DNA from: Arenicola marina
Lineage: Eukaryota > Annelida > Polychaeta > Arenicolidae
Direction: 5' to 3'
Assembly (NCBI GenBank): GCA_964019135.1
Contig: OZ025264.1
Location: 1 to 64,000, forward strand
DNA: 64,000 nt
Shown: positions 60,821 to 64,000 of the stretch, piece by piece
Layout of the letters: every line of letters begins with the position of its first letter
Position numbering within the stretch: the stretch's first letter is position 1
Translations under genes and position numbers: made by a program
Notes under the pieces: generated by a model
What the model saw: the letters and a program-made list of their open reading frames with translations, nothing else
What the model was told of the DNA's origin: nothing
The model's database searches: none

Positions 60821-60940
60821 CAACCACGTGCACCATGTTAGCCACCACGTGCATCATGTTAGCGAGAAACATGCATCAGGTTAGCGACCACGTGCATCAT
60901 GTTAGCGACCACGTGCATCATGTTAGCGACCACGTCCATC
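60821..60940. repeat. 21-bp tandem repeat carrying CACGTG
   Basis: The unit GACCACGTGCATCATGTTAG plus C occurs about six times. CACGTG is intact at 60825, 60846, 60889 and 60910 and altered near 60867 (AACATG) and 60931 (CACGTC). Most intervals are exactly 21 bases; the altered unit adds one. CACGTG is the palindromic E-box bound by bHLH-zip factors, so the array places E-boxes two helical turns apart. Whether it regulates anything is unknown. Confidence 0.8.
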
Positions 60941-61696
60941 ATGTATCAACTATCGCGTGCTCACCAGGTTAGCCATGGCCACGGGTAACGAACATCTGTT
61001 CGGCGTCAGACATCTGGTCAGCGTTTATTGAGCGGTACCTAATGAGGCGATATGTCGACCGTCACTGACCAGGACCCCGGGGAGCTGGGGGGAGGGGCGG
61101 GGGGGTGCGGCGGCACCGTGTCACGGTCACTGGCGTGTGAGTCCACACCATCCAGGTAACCCAAATCCAACACCCCCCCCCACTCCCCCCTCTTTCCCTG
61201 AGCCCTGACTACAGTCGAGCTGGGCTGGGGTTGGGGTTAGGGTGGGGCTGGACTCCCCCTCCCCCCCCCCCCGCCCACTCACCCGCTTGGCCCCATGAGA
61301 TGAGATGAGGATAACATCGTCGATCATTTTACGAACTTCTGCCTTTTATCCCTCCCCCCTACTCCCCCTGTCTCTCTATCCCACCACCCCTTCCCTCACA
61401 CCCCGCCACCCTTCACGCCCCCCACACCCACCCCGAGAACCCTCCTGCCTTTGTTGTCTAAGCTTACTTCGCTTCTGTCATTTCCTCAGGTTCCCCCACG
61501 GCCCACGGGGGGGGGGGGGCGGGGGGCGCTGCATGCCGAGGACCCATCGCATCGCCAGGCGATAGGGGATATGACCTTTGACCTTTACCTATGGCTTAAC
61601 CTTTCATCCTACTTTATAGCCGCCGATAAGCTGTGGATTCGATATCTCTAGCGACGAGGAACGGGGCGCAGCAGCTGGCAGGGGGGGGGGGGGTCG
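60941..61696. other. Unique and G/C-tract DNA with no gene seen
   Basis: G-rich and C-rich patches with runs near 61259-61272, 61509-61519 and 61681-61692. GGGGTTGGGGTTAGGGTGGGG at 61220-61240 only resembles degenerate telomere repeat. The frames are proline-rich and compositional. Confidence 0.5.
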
Positions 61697-61945
61697 GGAC
61701 GTCGCGCCACCCCACCTCGCCCTACACCTCCTACCCCCATACCCCCATACCTCCGCCACCCCACCTCTCCCCACACCCCCTATTCCCATACCCCCGCCAC
61801 CCCGCCACCCCGCCTCTCCACACACCCCCTACCCTCATACCCCCGCCGCCCCGCCTCTCCCCATCCTCCCTACCCCCATACCCCCGCCAACCGCCTCTTC
61901 ACACACCCCCTACCCTCATACCCCCGCCGCTCTAACCCCCTACCC
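61697..61945. repeat. C-rich tandem repeat of about 41 bp, five to six copies
   Basis: CGCC-containing segments followed by CCTCTCCCCA- or CTCTTCACACA-like sequence and CTACCC(C/T)CATACCCC recur about every 41 bases, with insertions of ATACCCC or CGCCACCC in some copies. The + strand is nearly devoid of G outside CpG. Confidence 0.7.
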
Positions 61946-61954
61946 TGTTATGTG

Positions 61955-62060
61955 TCGCCCGTGGTGGCCGAGTCGGTAGAGTCCCACAACGCTGTGTTCT
62001 CCACTATATAAAACTGGAGGAGACGACCCCTATATCTGCACGACCCTAGTCGAAGGTACC
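61955..62060 (+). mobile_element. Possible tRNA-derived SINE head (degenerate)
   Basis: TGGCCGAGTCGG (61965-61976) fits the pol III A-box consensus fully and is preceded by GTCGCCCGTGG, like a Leu- or Ser-type tRNA start. A convincing B box at the normal distance is absent; GTCGAAGGT at 62049 is only a weak candidate and is too far away. No tRNA cloverleaf can be drawn, so this is at best a decayed SINE head, with chance as the alternative. Confidence 0.3.
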
Positions 62061-62084
62061 CACCAGAACAGGTACACAATTTGT

Positions 62085-62240
62085 GCTGCCTCTAGCGAGC
62101 CTTTCCGCAGTTAACTGATGAATTCTGCTTCCATCTAGTGGGCCATTTGGTAGTTAACTGATGACTTGTGCTTCCATCTAGTGGGCCATTCGGTAGTTAA
62201 CTGATGACTTGTGCTTCCATCTAGTGGGCCATTTGGTAAG
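62085..62240 (-). repeat. 43-bp tandem repeat containing a CTCF-like motif
   Basis: TAGTTAACTGATGACTTGTG followed by CTTCCATCTAGTGGGCCATT recurs with exact 43-base spacing (CTTCCATCTAGTGG at 62128, 62171 and 62214), preceded by a diverged copy near 62085-62110 (GCCTCTAGCGAGCC). On the reverse strand CCACTAGATGGAAG agrees with the CTCF core at 13 of 14 positions, the one mismatch lying in the GGC. GTTAAC palindromes accompany each unit except where altered. Confidence 0.7.
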
Positions 62241-62309
62241 GATTTGGCAACGGTGTCGTCATGTTAGCTTTCATGCGCCGCCCGTCAGGGTAGTCGGTTG
62301 GTGTTACTT

Positions 62310-63645
62310 TTAACCCCTGTGGGTCACATCGCGGCCATGGGAAGGGTCAAGGCAGAGAGGAGCCATGTCTCGGGGAGTAACCCCCTACTCTATAGTTCAC
62401 ATCGCGGCCATGGGAAGGGTCAAGGCAGAGAGGAGCCATGTCTCCGGAGTAACCCCCTACTCTATAGGTCACATCGCGGCCATGGGAAGGGTCAGGGCAG
62501 AGAGGAGCCATGTCTCGGGGAGTAACCCCCTACTCTATAGGTCACATCGCGGCCATGGGAAGGGTCAAGGCAGAGAGGAGCAATGTCTCCGGAGTAACCC
62601 CCTACTCTATAGGTCACATCGCGGCCATGGGAAGGGTCAGGGCAGAGAGGAGCCATGTCTCGGGGAGTAACCCCCTACTCTATAGGTCACATCGCGGCCA
62701 TGGGAAGGGTCAGGGCAGAGAGGAGCCATGTCTCGGGGAGTAACCCCTTACTCTATAGGTCACATCGCGGCCATGGGAAGGGTCAAGGCAGAGAGGAGCC
62801 ATGTCTCCGGAGTAACCCCCTACTCTATAGGTCACATCGCGGCCATGGGAAGGGTCAAGGCAGAGAGGAGCCATGTCTCCGGAGTAACCCCCTACTCTAT
62901 AGGTCACATCGCGGCCATGGGAAGGGTCAGGGCAGAGAGGAGCCATGTCTCGGGGAGTAACCCCCTACTCTATAGGTCAATCGCGGCCATGGGAAGGGTC
63001 AGGGCAGAGAGGAGCCATGACTCGGGGAGTAACCCCCTACTCTATAGGTCACATCGCGGCCATGGGAAGGGTCAAGGCAGAGAGGAGCCATGTCTCGGGG
63101 AGTAACCCCCTACTCTATAGGTCACATCGCGGCCATGGGAAGGGTCAAGGCAGAGAGGAGCCATGTCTCCGGAGTAACCCCCTACTCTATAGGTCACATC
63201 GCGGCCATGGGAAGGGTCAGGGCAGAGAGGAGCCATGTCTCGGGGAGTAACCCCCTACTCTATAGGTCACATCGCGGCCATGGGAAGGGTCAAGGCAGAG
63301 AGGAGCCATGTCTCCGGAGTAACCCCCTACTCTATAGGTCACATCGCGGCCATGGGAAGGGTCAGGGCAGAGAGGAGCCATGTCTCGGGGAGTAACCCCC
63401 TACTCTATAGGTCACATCGCGGCCATGGGAAGGGTCAAGGCAGAGAGGAGCCATGTCTCGGGGAGTAACCCCCTACTCTATAGGTCATATCGCGGCCATG
63501 GGAAGGGTCAGGGCAGAGAGGAGCCATGTCTCGGGGAGTAACCCCCTACTCTATAGGTCATATGGCGACCATGAGAAGGGTCAGGGCAGAGAGGAGCCAT
63601 GTCTCGGGGAGTAACCCACTACTCTACAGGTCACATCGCGACCAC
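62310..63645. repeat. 73/72-bp satellite with dimeric 145-bp organisation, about 18 copies
   Basis: The unit contains GGTCACATCGCGGCCATGGG, AAGGGTCA(A/G)GGCAGAGAGG and CCCCCTACTCTATA. The 73-bp form has CTCGGGGAG and the 72-bp form has CTCCGGAG. Alternation of the two gives a 145-bp dimer: equivalent points recur at 62365, 62510 and 62655 and again at 62945, 63090 and 63235. A 2-bp deletion occurs near 62980 (GGTCAATCG). The last units (63482-63645) accumulate changes such as CATATGGCGACC, as at an array edge. Repeat-derived frames are not genes. Confidence 0.95.
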
Positions 63646-64000
63646 GGGGTTTACCAGCGGGGAGATGGCTCTACTCTGCCTTCCTTCTGCCATTGACACG
63701 ATATGACAAAGGGTTAAAGCATCCTGAATATACAACCAATCGAACCAAGCCCAGTCTACTTGAGCTATGGCCTCTGAGGGCGCTGGGCAATAGTCTAATA
63801 CGGTACCAGCCCGGCCATTCGGGTGACCCCCCACGCCCCCCCCCCCCCACACGCACACACAGACCTGGATAGACAAGTGTCAGGCAAGTAGTAAGGTGCA
63901 GGATTTAAAAAAAAGGCGGATCCAGGATTTTAAAGAGAATAGGAAGGTGGGGATCCAGTATGGAAGGGCTGTACTGTTTGAAACCCTGTAAACAGGGTTG
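63646..64000. other. Unique DNA to the window edge with a dispersed-repeat fragment
   Basis: A C-run of about 14 lies at 63837-63849. GGCGGATCCAGGATTTTAAA (63915-63934) resembles the arm sequence at 57841-58007 and may be the start of another copy running off the window. No gene is seen. Confidence 0.45.

Noticed and set aside
61220-61240. Interstitial telomere repeat
   Set aside because: Only one TTAGGG-like word sits in a G-rich tract, with no tandem hexamers.
1-64000. LTR, retrovirus-like or other capsid-bearing element copies
   Set aside because: I saw no paired long terminal repeats, primer-binding-type sites or recognisable polymerase or capsid segments anywhere in the window.

Overview
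The window looks like a non-coding, repeat-dominated piece of an animal nuclear genome, most likely a GC-rich marine invertebrate. The reasons are AT-TA-type miniature inverted-repeat elements, degenerate retroposon-like scraps, many long G/C homopolymers, abundant CpG, and the absence of any bacterial gene organisation. I cannot name the species. I recognise no protein-coding gene, no intact RNA gene, no CRISPR array, and no LTR or virus-derived element. The many long open frames are by-products of tandem repeats whose unit length is a multiple of three, or of proline/glycine-rich low-complexity DNA.

Layout. 1-640: a G-tract-bearing 158-bp repeat, then a CGTGG/TGTGG pentanucleotide array. 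641-6612: mostly unique DNA with a long foldback element (1691-2296), two copies of one TTAA-flanked MITE family (3310-3442 and 6052-6459) and a 30-bp repeat (4217-4405). 6613-8395: a 42/43-bp minisatellite. 8396-11049: a possible retroposon tail, a CpG palindrome pair and G/C-tract DNA. 11050-14656: about 82 copies of a 44-bp satellite. 14657-52766: about 907 copies of a 42-bp satellite. 53894-55229: 37 copies of a 36-bp satellite. 56215-57451: 47 copies of a 26-bp G-rich satellite. 57841-58007: a foldback fragment. 59373-59601: two CTCF-like sites. 60821-60940: a 21-bp E-box repeat. 61697-61945: a C-rich 41-bp repeat. 62085-62240: a 43-bp repeat carrying a CTCF-like motif. 62310-63645: a 73+72-bp dimeric satellite.

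The most interesting object is the 41.7-kb continuous satellite block (11050-52766). Its 44-bp and 42-bp parts are homologous, with intermediate units at the borders. The 42-bp part is organised hierarchically: monomers, then 10- to 20-unit higher-order repeats, then duplicated multi-kilobase blocks whose spacing is a whole number of units. One run of 24 units is perfectly identical. Some units carry one extra base; each of these ends one long reverse-strand frame and supplies the ATG of the next, which produces chains of artefactual ORFs of up to 5,448 codons. No set of genes works together here. The window reads as a tandem-repeat hotspot, possibly heterochromatic, flanked by short DNA-transposon relics and a few candidate protein-binding sites.
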